Source: Halorubrum sp. CSM-61 (GTDB lineage Archaea; Halobacteriota; Halobacteria; Halobacteriales; Haloferacaceae). Taken from it: DNA of 64,000 nt. Of the stretch, positions 16,141 through 24,518 are shown in pieces. Each line of letters opens with the position of its first letter. Within the stretch, counting starts at the first letter, position 1. Under the pieces are notes generated by a model. It did no database searches. It was not told the origin of the DNA and worked only from the letters and a program-made list of their open reading frames with translations. The stretch covers positions 329,921 through 393,920 of the forward strand of contig NZ_RJJW01000001.1 of the NCBI RefSeq assembly GCF_003781945.1. Reading direction: 5' to 3'. The position numbers and the translations under genes are program-made.

Positions 16141-16212
16141 AGACGCGGTCAGTCTCGGCCTCGAACCGTTCGATGGACAAGACACTTGTCGGATCTCGCG
16201 AATATCCCGCCA

Positions 16213-16962
16213 ATGCCCTCCCTGCTCGCCCCGCTCTCCAGACTCGTCGGTGGCCTCCTCGATCGCTCGCGCGCCGGCTTCCGCCGGCTCAAGCCGGGCG
16301 GTGGAGGCCTCGCAGTGGTCGTCGTCGTGTTGGTCACCCTCGCCACGGCCCTCGGGATCGTCGCGCTCGGCGCCGCCTTCGACGCGACGATCGACCGCGA
16401 GGTGACGGTCGACAACCCCGACCGCCCGCCGGAGACGACCTGCGAGACGTTCGGCGAAGAGGACGACTCGCTGTTCGCCGAGCGGTGCGACCGACCTGAG
16501 CGGATCGACGTGGACGTGGGCGAGGAGCTCCGGGACGCGTCGGGCGAGTACGTCGGCTACGCGGTGATCGGGGTGCCGATCTGGTGGGTGATATTCGCGC
16601 TCGCGCTCCACGGCGGGGCGCGCGTCGCGGGCGGCGCCGGCTCCCTCGGCGACTCGTTCGCGATCGCGGCGTGGGCGCTCGCGGCGGAGCTGGCACGGCT
16701 GGTCGCCGGGCTCGCCGCTATCTGGTACGCGCTCGCGACGACGACGGTCGACGGGACCACGATCGAGGCGATCGCGAACCAGATCGTCGCGGCGATCGCC
16801 GCGATGGAAGGGCCGCTCCTGGGCGCCTCGGCGGTCGTGATCGCGGTCCAGTGGGTCGTGGTCGTCGGCGGGCTGGAGGCGTATCACGACCTCGACCGAG
16901 CGGTCGCCGGCGCGGTCGCGGGCGTCCTCGCGCTGCTCGGGTTCCTGCTCGCGGCGGTGTGA
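16213..16962 (+). CDS. Yip1-domain-like integral membrane protein
   Basis: 249 aa. The start at 16213 gives MPSLLAPLSRLVGGLLDRSR, typical of haloarchaeal YIP1 proteins. A first helix at about 35-58 is followed by an extracellular-looking loop with two cysteines (TTCETFGEEDDSLFAERCD) and four more helices (roughly 118-140, 150-175, 195-215, 225-247). Role unknown. It stands alone, divergent from polX across repeat copy B. Confidence 0.75.
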   Translation: MPSLLAPLSRLVGGLLDRSRAGFRRLKPGGGGLAVVVVVLVTLATALGIVALGAAFDATIDREVTVDNPDRPPETTCETFGEEDDSLFAERCDRPERIDVDVGEELRDASGEYVGYAVIGVPIWWVIFALALHGGARVAGGAGSLGDSFAIAAWALAAELARLVAGLAAIWYALATTTVDGTTIEAIANQIVAAIAAMEGPLLGASAVVIAVQWVVVVGGLEAYHDLDRAVAGAVAGVLALLGFLLAAV

Positions 16963-17053
16963 GGGTCGGCGAGCGAAGGACCGGATTCGCTCCGACTTCG
17001 CGGGCGTCCGTCGATTCGGGAGTTTTTAACCCGGCCGGAGCCCCTCTCCCGAC

Positions 17054-17692
17054 ATGATCCTCTCGGACGCGGACATCCTCGACCGCCTCGCGGAGGGGGA
17101 CCTCGTGGTCGAGCCGCTCGACGACGTCGACCAGCAGGTCCAGCCCGCGAGCGTCGACCTCCGGCTCGGCGAGCGATTCTTAGAGTTCCAGCGCACGAAC
17201 ATCCCCTGTATCCACCCGACCGAGGCCGACGAGGTCGGCGAGTACGTCACGGAGACGCGGGTCCCCGAGGGCGAGGAGTTCATCCTCCATCCGGGCGACT
17301 TCGTGCTCGGAACCACCACGGAGCGCGTCGAGATCCCGCCGGACCTGCTCGCGACCGTCCAGGGCCGGTCCTCGCTCGGGCGGCTCGCGATCGTCATCCA
17401 CGCCACCGCGGGGATCGTCGATCCGGGGTACAAGGGACAGATCACGCTCGAACTGTCGAACCTCGGCACCGCTCCCGTCGCGCTCACCCCCGGGATGCGG
17501 GTCTCGCAGCTCATCTTCACGGAGCTCAAGTCGCCCGCGAACCGCCCGTACGGGACGGAACGCGGCTCGAAGTACCAGGACCAAGACGGCCCGCAGGCCT
17601 CCCGGATCGGCGCCGATCCGGAGTTCAAAGGCGACGGAGGCGAAGACGGCGGGGAGGGCGCCGAGTCCGGCGCCGCGGGGGGACGGCGATGA
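17054..17692 (+). CDS. dcd: dCTP deaminase
   Basis: 212 aa. It matches the dCTP deaminase/dUTPase fold: [32 protein letters not shown], the catalytic and nucleotide-contact segment [26 protein letters not shown] and [16 protein letters not shown]. It converts dCTP to dUTP (or dUMP if bifunctional) for dTMP synthesis. The Gly/Asp/Glu tail after residue 185 is a haloarchaeal extension. Its stop overlaps the thiR start by ATGA (17689-17692). Confidence 0.96.
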   Translation: MILSDADILDRLAEGDLVVEPLDDVDQQVQPASVDLRLGERFLEFQRTNIPCIHPTEADEVGEYVTETRVPEGEEFILHPGDFVLGTTTERVEIPPDLLATVQGRSSLGRLAIVIHATAGIVDPGYKGQITLELSNLGTAPVALTPGMRVSQLIFTELKSPANRPYGTERGSKYQDQDGPQASRIGADPEFKGDGGEDGGEGAESGAAGGRR

Positions 17693-18597
17693 AGTTCGTC
17701 GAGGAGGTCGTCGTCGAGGAGTTCCTCCCGACGGTGCGCTCGATGCTGGCGGAGGACCTCCGCGACCGCGGCTTCACCCAGCGCGAGGTCGCCGACGCGC
17801 TCGGCATCTCCCAGTCGGCCGTCTCGAAGTACGCCCACGGCGACGTGGCCCGCCACGACCGGATCGTCGCCGACGAGCGCGTCCGCGAGCTCGTGGAACG
17901 CGTGGGCGAGGGGCTCGCGGCGGGGGAGATGACCCCGGTCGCGGCGCTCGTCGAGATCGAGGTGCTGATCCGCCGGCTGGAGGAGGGCGACCTGCTCGCG
18001 GACCTCCACGAGGAGGCGATGCCCGCGCTCGCCGACGCCGAGGTGGAGTTCTCGGTCCACGACCCGGACAGCGGGCTCCGCGAGCGCGAGCGCGTCCTCT
18101 CCTCTGTCCGTCGCGGGCTCCGCACCCTGACGAACGCCTCCGGCTTCGCCGGCCTCATCCCGGACGTCGGCGCCAATGTCGCCGAGTGCCTCGACAACGC
18201 GCGGACGATCGACGACGTGGCGGCCGTGCCCGGTCGCCTCGTCGACGTGAAGGGGCAGGCGATGGTGCCGGGCGAGCCCGAGTTCGGCGTGAGCGAGCAC
18301 GTCGCGACGGTCCTGCTCGCCGCGCGCGAGGCGGGCGCGACCGCCCGCGGCGCCGTGAACGTCCGGTACGCGCCCGAGACTGTCGAGGCGCTCGCAGAGT
18401 CGCATCCGACCGTGGAGTTCGACCCGGAGCGCCCGACCCGGGAAGCGGTCGCCGACGCGGTCGCGGGCGTCGAGCGCTCGGGCGGCGACGAGACCCTCGT
18501 GCTCTACCAGACGGGCGCGGTCGGCGTCGAGCCCATCGTCTACGTGCTCGCGCCGACCGCGGCGGACGCGGCGCGGATCGTCCGCGGACTGCTGTGA
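17689..18597 (+). CDS. thiR: ThiR-type thiamine regulator: HTH domain fused to ThiN domain
   Basis: 302 aa. The N-terminal XRE-like helix-turn-helix ([25 protein letters not shown], about residues 29-53) is followed by a C-terminal ThiN-type domain from about residue 125 ([25 protein letters not shown], then [31 protein letters not shown]). This HTH-ThiN architecture is the archaeal ThiR repressor, which senses thiamine phosphates and controls thiamine synthesis and uptake genes. It is translationally coupled to dcd, with which it has no obvious metabolic link. Confidence 0.9.
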   Translation: MKFVEEVVVEEFLPTVRSMLAEDLRDRGFTQREVADALGISQSAVSKYAHGDVARHDRIVADERVRELVERVGEGLAAGEMTPVAALVEIEVLIRRLEEGDLLADLHEEAMPALADAEVEFSVHDPDSGLRERERVLSSVRRGLRTLTNASGFAGLIPDVGANVAECLDNARTIDDVAAVPGRLVDVKGQAMVPGEPEFGVSEHVATVLLAAREAGATARGAVNVRYAPETVEALAESHPTVEFDPERPTREAVADAVAGVERSGGDETLVLYQTGAVGVEPIVYVLAPTAADAARIVRGLL

Positions 18598-18644
18598 TCC
18601 GATCACCCGACGCCTTTTAGTCCGAACTCCTCGAACCGGCGCGC

Positions 18645-18689
18645 ATGCCCAGGTGCGGGCGCTTCGATATGCGGATGCGCCTCTCCTAG
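18645..18689 (+). CDS. Possible 14-residue leader ORF upstream of metG
   Basis: ATG at 18645 to TAG at 18687-18689 encodes MPRCGRFDMRMRLS. A TATA-like TTTTAG at 18615-18620 is 25-30 nt upstream, the spacing of a leaderless start, so a transcript beginning here would open directly into this ORF. Three of 14 codons are Met and one is Cys, and the next gene (206 bp downstream) is methionyl-tRNA synthetase. Coding status is unproven. The rest of 18598-18894 holds GC-rich hairpins, including CGGGC-TTTAG-GCCCG at 18853-18867 over the metG promoter, and no other gene. Confidence 0.4.
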   Translation: MPRCGRFDMRMRLS

Positions 18690-18894
18690 CGGCGGGCGGA
18701 CCCGTCGCGTCGCCGAGGGCCGGTAGCGCGGCCGGCGCCGACGCCGCGGCGAACCCCGTCGCCTCTCCGTAGCGCCCGGTCCGTCTTCCCGGTAGTCGCG
18801 TGCAAGCGATCGACGCTCGCGACGGCGCCCTCCGGCGACGGCCCCGAACCAGCGGGCTTTAGGCCCGTATCCACGACACTTCGATACACACCAC

Positions 18895-21102
18895 ATGAGC
18901 CACGACGACTTCCCCACCGACGACCCGGCGGTGGTGACCTGTGGACTGCCGTACGCAAACGGCGACCTCCACATCGGCCACCTCCGCACCTACGTCGGCG
19001 GCGACGTGTACCGGCGCGCGCTCGAACGGCTCGGGCAGGAGACCGCGTTCGTCTCCGGCTCGGACATGCACGGCACCCCCGTCGCGGTCAACGCCGAGCA
19101 GGAGGGGGTCTCCCCCGAGGAGTTCGCGCTCGACTGGCACGAGCAGTACGCCGCGACGTTCCCGAAGTTCAACGTCGAGTTCGACAACTACGGCCACACC
19201 CACGACGAGACGAACACGGAGCTGACACGGGAGTTCGTCCGGTCGTGGATCGAGGAGGACCTCGTCTACGAGAAGGAGATCCCCGTCGCGTGGGACACCG
19301 CGGAGGAGATCCCGCTCCCGGACCGCTACGTCGAAGGGACCTGCCCGTACTGCGGCGAGCACGCCCGCGGCGACGAGTGCGACGAGGGGTGCGGCCGCCA
19401 CCTCGAGCCCGGCGAGATCGAGTCCCCCGTCTCCGCGATCACGGGTAACCCGGCGGAGTACCGCGACCGGACGCACAAGTTCCTCAACGTCTCGGAGTTC
19501 GCCGACTACCTCTCGGGGTTCCTCGACCGGCTCGAGGGGACGGCGAACGCCCAGAACCAGCCCCGCGAGTGGATCGAGGACGGCCTCCGAGACTGGTGTA
19601 TCACCCGCGACATGGACTGGGGCGTCGACTACCCGGACGACGAGCGTTCGGACCTGGTCCTCTACGTCTGGGTCGACGCGCCGGTCGAGTACGTCGCCTC
19701 GACGAAGCAGTACTCCGACCGCGTCGGCGCGGACGTCTTCGACTGGGAGGCCGCCTGGAAGGCGACCGAAACCCCCGACGACCCGTCCGAGCCCGCGGCG
19801 GGCGGCGGCGAGCTGGTTCACGTCATCGGCCGCGACATCATCCAGCACCACACGATCTTCTGGCCCGCGATGCTCCGCGGGGCGGGGTACGCCGAGCCGC
19901 GCGCCGTGATGGCGTCCGGCTTCGTCACCCTCGGCGGCAAGGGGTTCTCCACGAGCCGCGACCGCGCGGTCTGGGCCGACGAGTACCTCGACGAGGGGTT
20001 CCACCCCGACCCGCTGCGCTACTACCTCGCGACCAACGGCGGGTTCCAGCAGGACGTGGACTTCTCGTGGGAGAAGTTCCGCGATCGCGTCAACACCGAG
20101 CTCGTGGGGACCGTCGGCAACTTCCTCTACCGCTCGCTCCTCTTCGCCCACCGCAACTACGACGACGCGCCGATCGCGGACGCGACGAGCGACGAGGTCG
20201 AGGAGGCGATCGAGGAGGCGATCGAGGCGTTCGAGGCCGCCGTCAACGACTACTCCGTGCGCGCGGTCGGCGACGCGGTCACGGACCTCGCCCGGCTCGG
20301 CAACGAGTACATCCAGCGCAGCGAGCCGTGGAAGCTCGTGGACGACGAGCCCGACGAGGCCGCGCAGGTCATCCACGACTGCGTCGCGATCGCGAAGGCG
20401 ATCGCGGTCCTGTTCGAGCCGATCGCACCCGAGAAGACCGAGCGCCTCTGGGAGCAGCTCGGCGAGGACGGTTCCGTCCACGAGGTCACCGTCGAGGCGG
20501 CCCGCGAGGGGCCCGCCGGCGACCTCGCGGAGCCGACGGAGCTGTTCGCACAGATCGAAGACGAGCGCGTCGAGGCGTTAAACGAGAAGCTTGAGGCGCG
20601 CGTCGCGGAGGCAGAAGCGGAAGGCGACCACGCGGAGGACGGCGACGGAGAGAGCGGAGACGGCGAGAGCGACACCACCGACGAGAGCGACACCACCGAC
20701 GAGAGCGACACCACCGACGAGAGCGACACCACCGACGAGAGCGACACCACCGACGACATGACCGACATCGAACCCCTCAGCGACGACCGCATCGGCTTCG
20801 ACGACTTCCAGGAACTGGACATCCGGATCGGCCGGATCGAGGAGGCCGAGGGCATCGAGGGCGCCGACGACCTCCTGCGGCTCCGCGTCGACCTCGGCGC
20901 GGAGACCCGGACGATCGTCGCGGGGCTCAAGCGGCTCCACGACGTCGACGACCTGCCCGGAACGAAGGTCGTCGTGCTCGCGAACATGGAGAAGGCGGAG
21001 CTGTTCGGCGTCGAGTCGAACGGGATGGTGCTGGCCGCCGGCGAGGAGGCCGACCTCCTCACGACCTACGAGGACGCCGGGCCGGGGACGAAGGTGAAGT
21101 GA
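18895..21102 (+). CDS. metG: Methionine--tRNA ligase
   Basis: 735 aa. The class I synthetase core shows the HIGH-type motif (YANGDLHIGHLRTYVGGD, about residue 18-35), the zinc-binding cysteine cluster (CPYCGEHARGDECDEGCGRH, about 149-168) and the KMSKS-equivalent GKGFSTSRDRAVW near 345. An anticodon-binding helical domain follows. A C-terminal tRNA-binding EMAP/Trbp111-like domain (IGFDDFQELDIRIGRIEEAEG, from about 630) is joined through an acidic linker of five SDTTDE-type repeats. In many archaea this last domain is a separate polypeptide; here it is fused. A Met codon opens the tail domain (20758). Confidence 0.97.
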   Translation: MSHDDFPTDDPAVVTCGLPYANGDLHIGHLRTYVGGDVYRRALERLGQETAFVSGSDMHGTPVAVNAEQEGVSPEEFALDWHEQYAATFPKFNVEFDNYGHTHDETNTELTREFVRSWIEEDLVYEKEIPVAWDTAEEIPLPDRYVEGTCPYCGEHARGDECDEGCGRHLEPGEIESPVSAITGNPAEYRDRTHKFLNVSEFADYLSGFLDRLEGTANAQNQPREWIEDGLRDWCITRDMDWGVDYPDDERSDLVLYVWVDAPVEYVASTKQYSDRVGADVFDWEAAWKATETPDDPSEPAAGGGELVHVIGRDIIQHHTIFWPAMLRGAGYAEPRAVMASGFVTLGGKGFSTSRDRAVWADEYLDEGFHPDPLRYYLATNGGFQQDVDFSWEKFRDRVNTELVGTVGNFLYRSLLFAHRNYDDAPIADATSDEVEEAIEEAIEAFEAAVNDYSVRAVGDAVTDLARLGNEYIQRSEPWKLVDDEPDEAAQVIHDCVAIAKAIAVLFEPIAPEKTERLWEQLGEDGSVHEVTVEAAREGPAGDLAEPTELFAQIEDERVEALNEKLEARVAEAEAEGDHAEDGDGESGDGESDTTDESDTTDESDTTDESDTTDESDTTDDMTDIEPLSDDRIGFDDFQELDIRIGRIEEAEGIEGADDLLRLRVDLGAETRTIVAGLKRLHDVDDLPGTKVVVLANMEKAELFGVESNGMVLAAGEEADLLTTYEDAGPGTKVK
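20665..20754 (+). repeat. Minisatellite of five perfect 18-bp units in metG
   Basis: The unit GAGAGCGACACCACCGAC occurs five times with no mismatch. It encodes an acidic Ser/Asp/Thr linker between the synthetase body and the tRNA-binding tail. Perfect identity suggests recent slippage. Confidence 0.95.
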
Positions 21103-21173
21103 GGGCGTCGCGGTCCGCCGACCAGTCAGTTTCTCGGAGTTTTATAGTGTCGACCGGCCGATAGGCGCTCGCA

Positions 21174-21380
21174 ATGTCCCTGCTTCCCCGCTGGTTCGAG
21201 GCACAGCCCTTCGAGAGACAGATCTTCGTCTTCGCGCTCGTCTTCGACCCGATCGGGTTCGCGGCCGGCTACCTGCTCGGCCCCGAGTTCGGCGTCGAGC
21301 CGCTGATGGGCGGCCTGTACGGGCTCGTCGCCGCGAGCCTCCCGCTGTCGCTGCTCGTGATGCGCGAGGCGAATCGGTAG
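21174..21380 (+). CDS. Small two-helix membrane protein
   Basis: 68 aa: MSLLPRWFEAQPFERQIFVF leads into two hydrophobic segments (about 18-40 and 45-63) with GYLLGPEFGVEPLMGGLYG between them. A TATA-like TTTTATAG lies about 30 nt upstream. It looks like a genuine haloarchaeal small membrane protein of unknown role, on its own between metG and the VOC gene. Confidence 0.65.
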   Translation: MSLLPRWFEAQPFERQIFVFALVFDPIGFAAGYLLGPEFGVEPLMGGLYGLVAASLPLSLLVMREANR

Positions 21381-21414
21381 GAAGCGGACGGATCTGGCGG
21401 CGAGGTCGCGCCGT

Positions 21415-21834
21415 TCAGGCGTCGAGCACCTCGATCAGGTTCCCCTCCGGGTCCCTGACGAACAGGATCGTCGTCCCGCTCTCGGTCGTCCGCGGCGGGC
21501 TCAGCGTCTCCACGTCGTCGGCGAGGTCGGCGTAGAACTCGTCGACGTCGTCGACGGACAGCCCGAGGTGAGTCGCTCCCCGACGGTTCAGTTCGGGGTC
21601 GGCGGTCGACTCGGCGGCGGGGTCGTACGCGACGAGTTCGATGCGGACGCCGTCGGCGTCGAGGTGCGCGAACTCGGCCGACGCGCCCTCGACGGCGACC
21701 GCCTCTGCGAAGGCGTCGCCGCCGACCGAGAACTCCGAGAGGAGGTCGAGGCCGAACGTCTCGGTGTAGAAGTCGACGGCGCGGTCGAGGTCGTCGACGG
21801 TGATCCCGACGTGGTGCGCGGTTGGATCGGACAC
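21415..21834 (-). CDS. VOC (glyoxalase/bleomycin resistance) family protein
   Basis: 139 aa from a GTG at 21834. The paired beta-alpha-beta-beta-beta modules are seen as AHHVGITVDDLDRAVDFYTETFGLDLL and THLGLSVDDVDEFYADLADDVE, with metal-ligand-type His/Glu positions (HHVGI, EFAHL, HLGLS, GNLIEVLD). It is probably a metal-dependent lyase, isomerase or dioxygenase; substrate unknown. A longer in-frame upstream extension runs through repeat copy C and is spurious. Confidence 0.88.
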   Translation of the reverse strand: MSDPTAHHVGITVDDLDRAVDFYTETFGLDLLSEFSVGGDAFAEAVAVEGASAEFAHLDADGVRIELVAYDPAAESTADPELNRRGATHLGLSVDDVDEFYADLADDVETLSPPRTTESGTTILFVRDPEGNLIEVLDA

Positions 21835-21907
21835 GATCCGTGGATCGGCGGTCGGCGAGAAAACGGTGTCGGCCCCCGAATGTGAAGTGGACCGGTGTGG
21901 TTGACTC

Positions 21908-22198
21908 AGGATCGACGACGAACATCTCCAAAGCCCCAGCCGCGAGGCGGGCGTACACTCGTTGCGGTCCTCGTCGCTCGCGTTGCTCGCTCCTGCGGTC
22001 CTTACGTCGTCTACGCCCGCCTCGCGGCTGCCCCTTTGAGTCCCACCCGACCGCAACTGCACCGCAGCCTCACGCCTCCCCAGCCTCGTCGCTCGCTTGG
22101 GCTCCCTTCGGTCGCCCGGTCGCTCGCGACTCCCTCGCGCGTGCACCTCGCGCCCGGTGGGCGCTCGGAGGCACGCGCCACCGCATTCGTTTACGAAT
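21908..22198 (-). repeat. Dispersed structured repeat, copy C
   Basis: CAAAG at 21929 and CTGCCCCTTTGAGTCCC at 22028-22044. Hairpin 1 pairs 21937-21955 with 22012-22030, 19 bp perfect. Hairpin 3 has a GCGCCC-GGT-GGGCGC tip. Hairpin 2 is imperfect on both strands, and the terminal TATA-like boxes are worn (no TTATAA on the left, GTTTACG on the right), so this looks like the most degraded copy. It lies between divergent genes. Confidence 0.8.
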
Positions 22199-22288
22199 CG
22201 TCGCCGTCCTCGGAACCTCACCGATCGACGACGGCAGCATCCGGCCGCTTCCGTCCGTTTATACGCGTCACCGCGGAACTCACGGGCG

Positions 22289-23515
22289 ATGAACCTCGGC
22301 CGGGTCCGTGAGTACGACGTGCTCGTTCTCACGGCCCTGATCTGGTTCCTCGGGAAGTTCGTCCGGTACGCGTTCCCTCCGCTGTTCGAGCCCCTGCAGG
22401 CGAGCTACGGGGTGAGTAATTCGGCGGTCGGCGCGGCGTTCTCGGGTTTCATGGCCGTTTACGCCCTCCTGCAGTTCCCGAGCGGAGCGGTCGCCGACCG
22501 CGTCGGCGCGGTCCGGGTGATCGCGGCGGGCGCGGCCGTGGCGGGCGTCGGCGCCCTCTCACTTATCGTCGACACCCCCTTCGCGGTGCTCGCGGGGGTG
22601 ATGCTCGTGATCGGCGCTGGGACGGGCGCGCACAAGACGGTCGCGGTGCGGCTGCTCTCGCGGGTGTACCCGGTCCGGACCGGGCGCGCGCTCGGCGCTC
22701 ACGACACCTTCGGCGCGCTCGGGGGAGTGGCCGCGCCCGCGGCGGTCACGCTCTTCGTCGCCGCGCCGCCCGCGCTCGCCGCAGTCCTCTCGCGGCTCCC
22801 GGGAGCGACCTGGCGGGGCCTGTTCGTCGGCACGGGCCTCGTCGCGCTCGCGCTGGCGGCGGTCTTCTCCCTCCGCGTTCCGGGTCGGCTCCCGACCGAC
22901 GCCGACCGCGGCCCGGAGCGGACCGAGCCGGATCCGGGCGCGCGGGACTACCTCGCGCTGTTCGAGGACCGGCGGCTCGCGGGGTTCGCGCTCGCGACGA
23001 TCGCCTTCTCGTTCGCGTACAACGGGACCGTCGCCTTCCTCCCCCTGTACCTCTCGGAGGCGGGCGGGCTGTCGTCTACCACCGCGAACCTGCTGTACTC
23101 CGCGCTGTTCGCGGTCACCTTCGTTCAGCTCGTCTCCGGCGACCTCTCGGACCGGCTCGGCCGGTTCCCGGTGATGGTCGCGGCGCTCGGGCTCGCGGCG
23201 GCGGCCCTCGTCGGCGTCGTCGCCCTCGCGGAGGCGGGGCCGGTCGTCCTCGGCGCCCTCGTCGTCGCGTTCGGGCTCGGGACCCACGGGTTCCGTCCCG
23301 TCCGCGGGGCGTACCTGATCGAGTCCCTTCCGGACCGGCTCGCCGGCGGGGGGCTCGGCGCGGTTCGCACCCTGCTGATGGCGGCCGGCGCGCTCGCCCC
23401 CGCGACCGTGGGCGCCGTCGCCGACGCCTCGGGGTTCCGGCCCGCGTTCGGGCTGCTCGCCGGGGCGCTCGCGCTCGCGGCGGGCGTGGCGACGTGGCTG
23501 TGGGTCACCGAGTAG
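22289..23515 (+). CDS. Major facilitator superfamily transporter
   Basis: 408 aa with twelve predicted hydrophobic helices. The loop 2-3 motif is GAVADRVGAVRV and the equivalent in the second half is GDLSDRLGRFPV. The start at 22289 lies about 28 nt after a TATA-like TTTATACG, so it is leaderless. A central cytoplasmic loop (DADRGPERTEPDPGARD) separates the two six-helix halves. Substrate unknown; there is no neighbouring pathway gene to suggest one. Confidence 0.88.
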   Translation: MNLGRVREYDVLVLTALIWFLGKFVRYAFPPLFEPLQASYGVSNSAVGAAFSGFMAVYALLQFPSGAVADRVGAVRVIAAGAAVAGVGALSLIVDTPFAVLAGVMLVIGAGTGAHKTVAVRLLSRVYPVRTGRALGAHDTFGALGGVAAPAAVTLFVAAPPALAAVLSRLPGATWRGLFVGTGLVALALAAVFSLRVPGRLPTDADRGPERTEPDPGARDYLALFEDRRLAGFALATIAFSFAYNGTVAFLPLYLSEAGGLSSTTANLLYSALFAVTFVQLVSGDLSDRLGRFPVMVAALGLAAAALVGVVALAEAGPVVLGALVVAFGLGTHGFRPVRGAYLIESLPDRLAGGGLGAVRTLLMAAGALAPATVGAVADASGFRPAFGLLAGALALAAGVATWLWVTE

Positions 23516-23591
23516 CGGGGCGGGCCGAGTTGCGGCGGACGGACCCGACGGCGACCGAAACGACCATTCCCCGTCCGCGCGACCCTCGCGT

Positions 23592-24281
23592 ATGCACGTC
23601 GTCGTCAACGCGGCCCAGAGCGTCGACGGGAAGCTCGCGACGCGGCGCCGGGAACAGCTCCGGATCTCGGGGGCGGAGGACTTCGACCGCGTCGACCGCG
23701 TCAGGGCGGCCGCGGACGCGGTGTTGGTCGGGGTCGGGACCGTCCTCGCGGACGACCCGCACCTCACGCTCGACGAGGAGGACCGCCGCGTCGAGCGCCT
23801 CCGGAACGGGCGCCCCGGCAACCCCGCCCGCGTCGTCGTCGACTCGACCGGGCGGACGCCGACCGACGCCCGGATCCTCGACGACGCGGCGACGACCTAC
23901 CTGCTCGTCTCCCCGGCGACGCCCGACGACCGCCGCGAGGCCCTCCAGGCCGCCGGCGCCGAGGTCGTGGTCGTCGACAGCGAGGACGGGGACGACGACG
24001 GGGGCCACGTCGACGTCGCGGCGGGGCTCGACGCGCTGGCGGAGCGCGGGATCGACCGGCTGATGGTCGAGGGGGGCGGCGAGGTCATCTACTCGTGTTT
24101 CGACGCCGGGATCGTCGACGAGCTCCACGTCTACGTGGGATCGATGGTGATCGGCGGTCGGGACGCGCCGACGCTCGCCGACGGCGATGGGCTCACCGAG
24201 TCGTTCCCGCGGCTCGATCTGGTCGGCACCGAGCGGCTCGACGACGGGATCGTGCTCTCCTACGAGGTCGAGACGGGCTGA
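23592..24281 (+). CDS. arfC: 2,5-diamino-6-ribosylamino-pyrimidinone 5'-phosphate reductase (RibD C-terminal family)
   Basis: 229 aa, the size of the free-standing archaeal reductase. Family features are NAAQSVDGKLATRRREQLRISG at the N-terminus, AVLVGVGTVLADDPHLT, PARVVVDSTGRTPTDARIL and the NADPH/substrate motif RLMVEGGGEVIYSCFDAGIVDELHVYV. It reduces the ribosyl side chain in archaeal riboflavin/F420 precursor synthesis. A short acidic insertion (DSEDGDDDGGHVD) is lineage-specific. It is monocistronic. Confidence 0.92.
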   Translation: MHVVVNAAQSVDGKLATRRREQLRISGAEDFDRVDRVRAAADAVLVGVGTVLADDPHLTLDEEDRRVERLRNGRPGNPARVVVDSTGRTPTDARILDDAATTYLLVSPATPDDRREALQAAGAEVVVVDSEDGDDDGGHVDVAAGLDALAERGIDRLMVEGGGEVIYSCFDAGIVDELHVYVGSMVIGGRDAPTLADGDGLTESFPRLDLVGTERLDDGIVLSYEVETG

Positions 24282-24365
24282 TCCGTAGCGATCAGTGTGT
24301 GATCGATAATCACGGATCCGGGAGTATACGGCCCGTGCTACCGGGTTACACCCGAATCACCGAAG

Positions 24366-24373
24366 TCTTTATA
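24366..24373 (+). promoter_or_regulatory. TATA-like box of the coiled-coil gene transcript
   Basis: CTTTATATG at about 24365-24373 would start a transcript near 24395. That leaves a leader of about 125 nt before the ATG at 24519, unusual here where most genes are leaderless. The leader contains the short ORF at 24437-24514. Confidence 0.5.
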
Positions 24374-24436
24374 TGTCGGCCGGTGGTAGGATCCGGTACC
24401 AGAACGCCTCCGGCGCTGGTGGGATCGCACGCTGAA

Positions 24437-24514
24437 ATGAACGGGAGCTCTTGTGAACGGCTCGACGCACGACGGCGAGCGCTCGCCATCCCCGGAGCGG
24501 TGATGGAGAGATAA
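24437..24514 (+). CDS. Possible upstream ORF (25 aa) ahead of the coiled-coil gene
   Basis: ATG at 24437 to TAA at 24512-24514 encodes an Arg-rich 25-residue peptide (MNGSSCERLDARRR...). It ends 4 nt before the ATG of the main gene. The main gene's Shine-Dalgarno-like GGAG (24505-24508) lies inside the ORF, so terminating ribosomes could reinitiate. Coding status is unproven. Confidence 0.35.
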   Translation: MNGSSCERLDARRRALAIPGAVMER

Positions 24515-24518
24515 AAAA

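Noticed and set aside
18858-18868. CTTTAGGCCCG before metG as another iron operator
   Set aside because: Only one half matches TTTAGG; the other half lacks CCTAAA. It is better read as the TATA-like loop of a GC palindrome.
18859-20481. Long open frames antisense to metG, and similar long frames antisense to purL, aroE and the Mrp genes
   Set aside because: High GC3 coding strands leave stop-free antisense frames. Their predicted proteins are Arg/Val/Asp-rich with no recognisable domains and no start signals.
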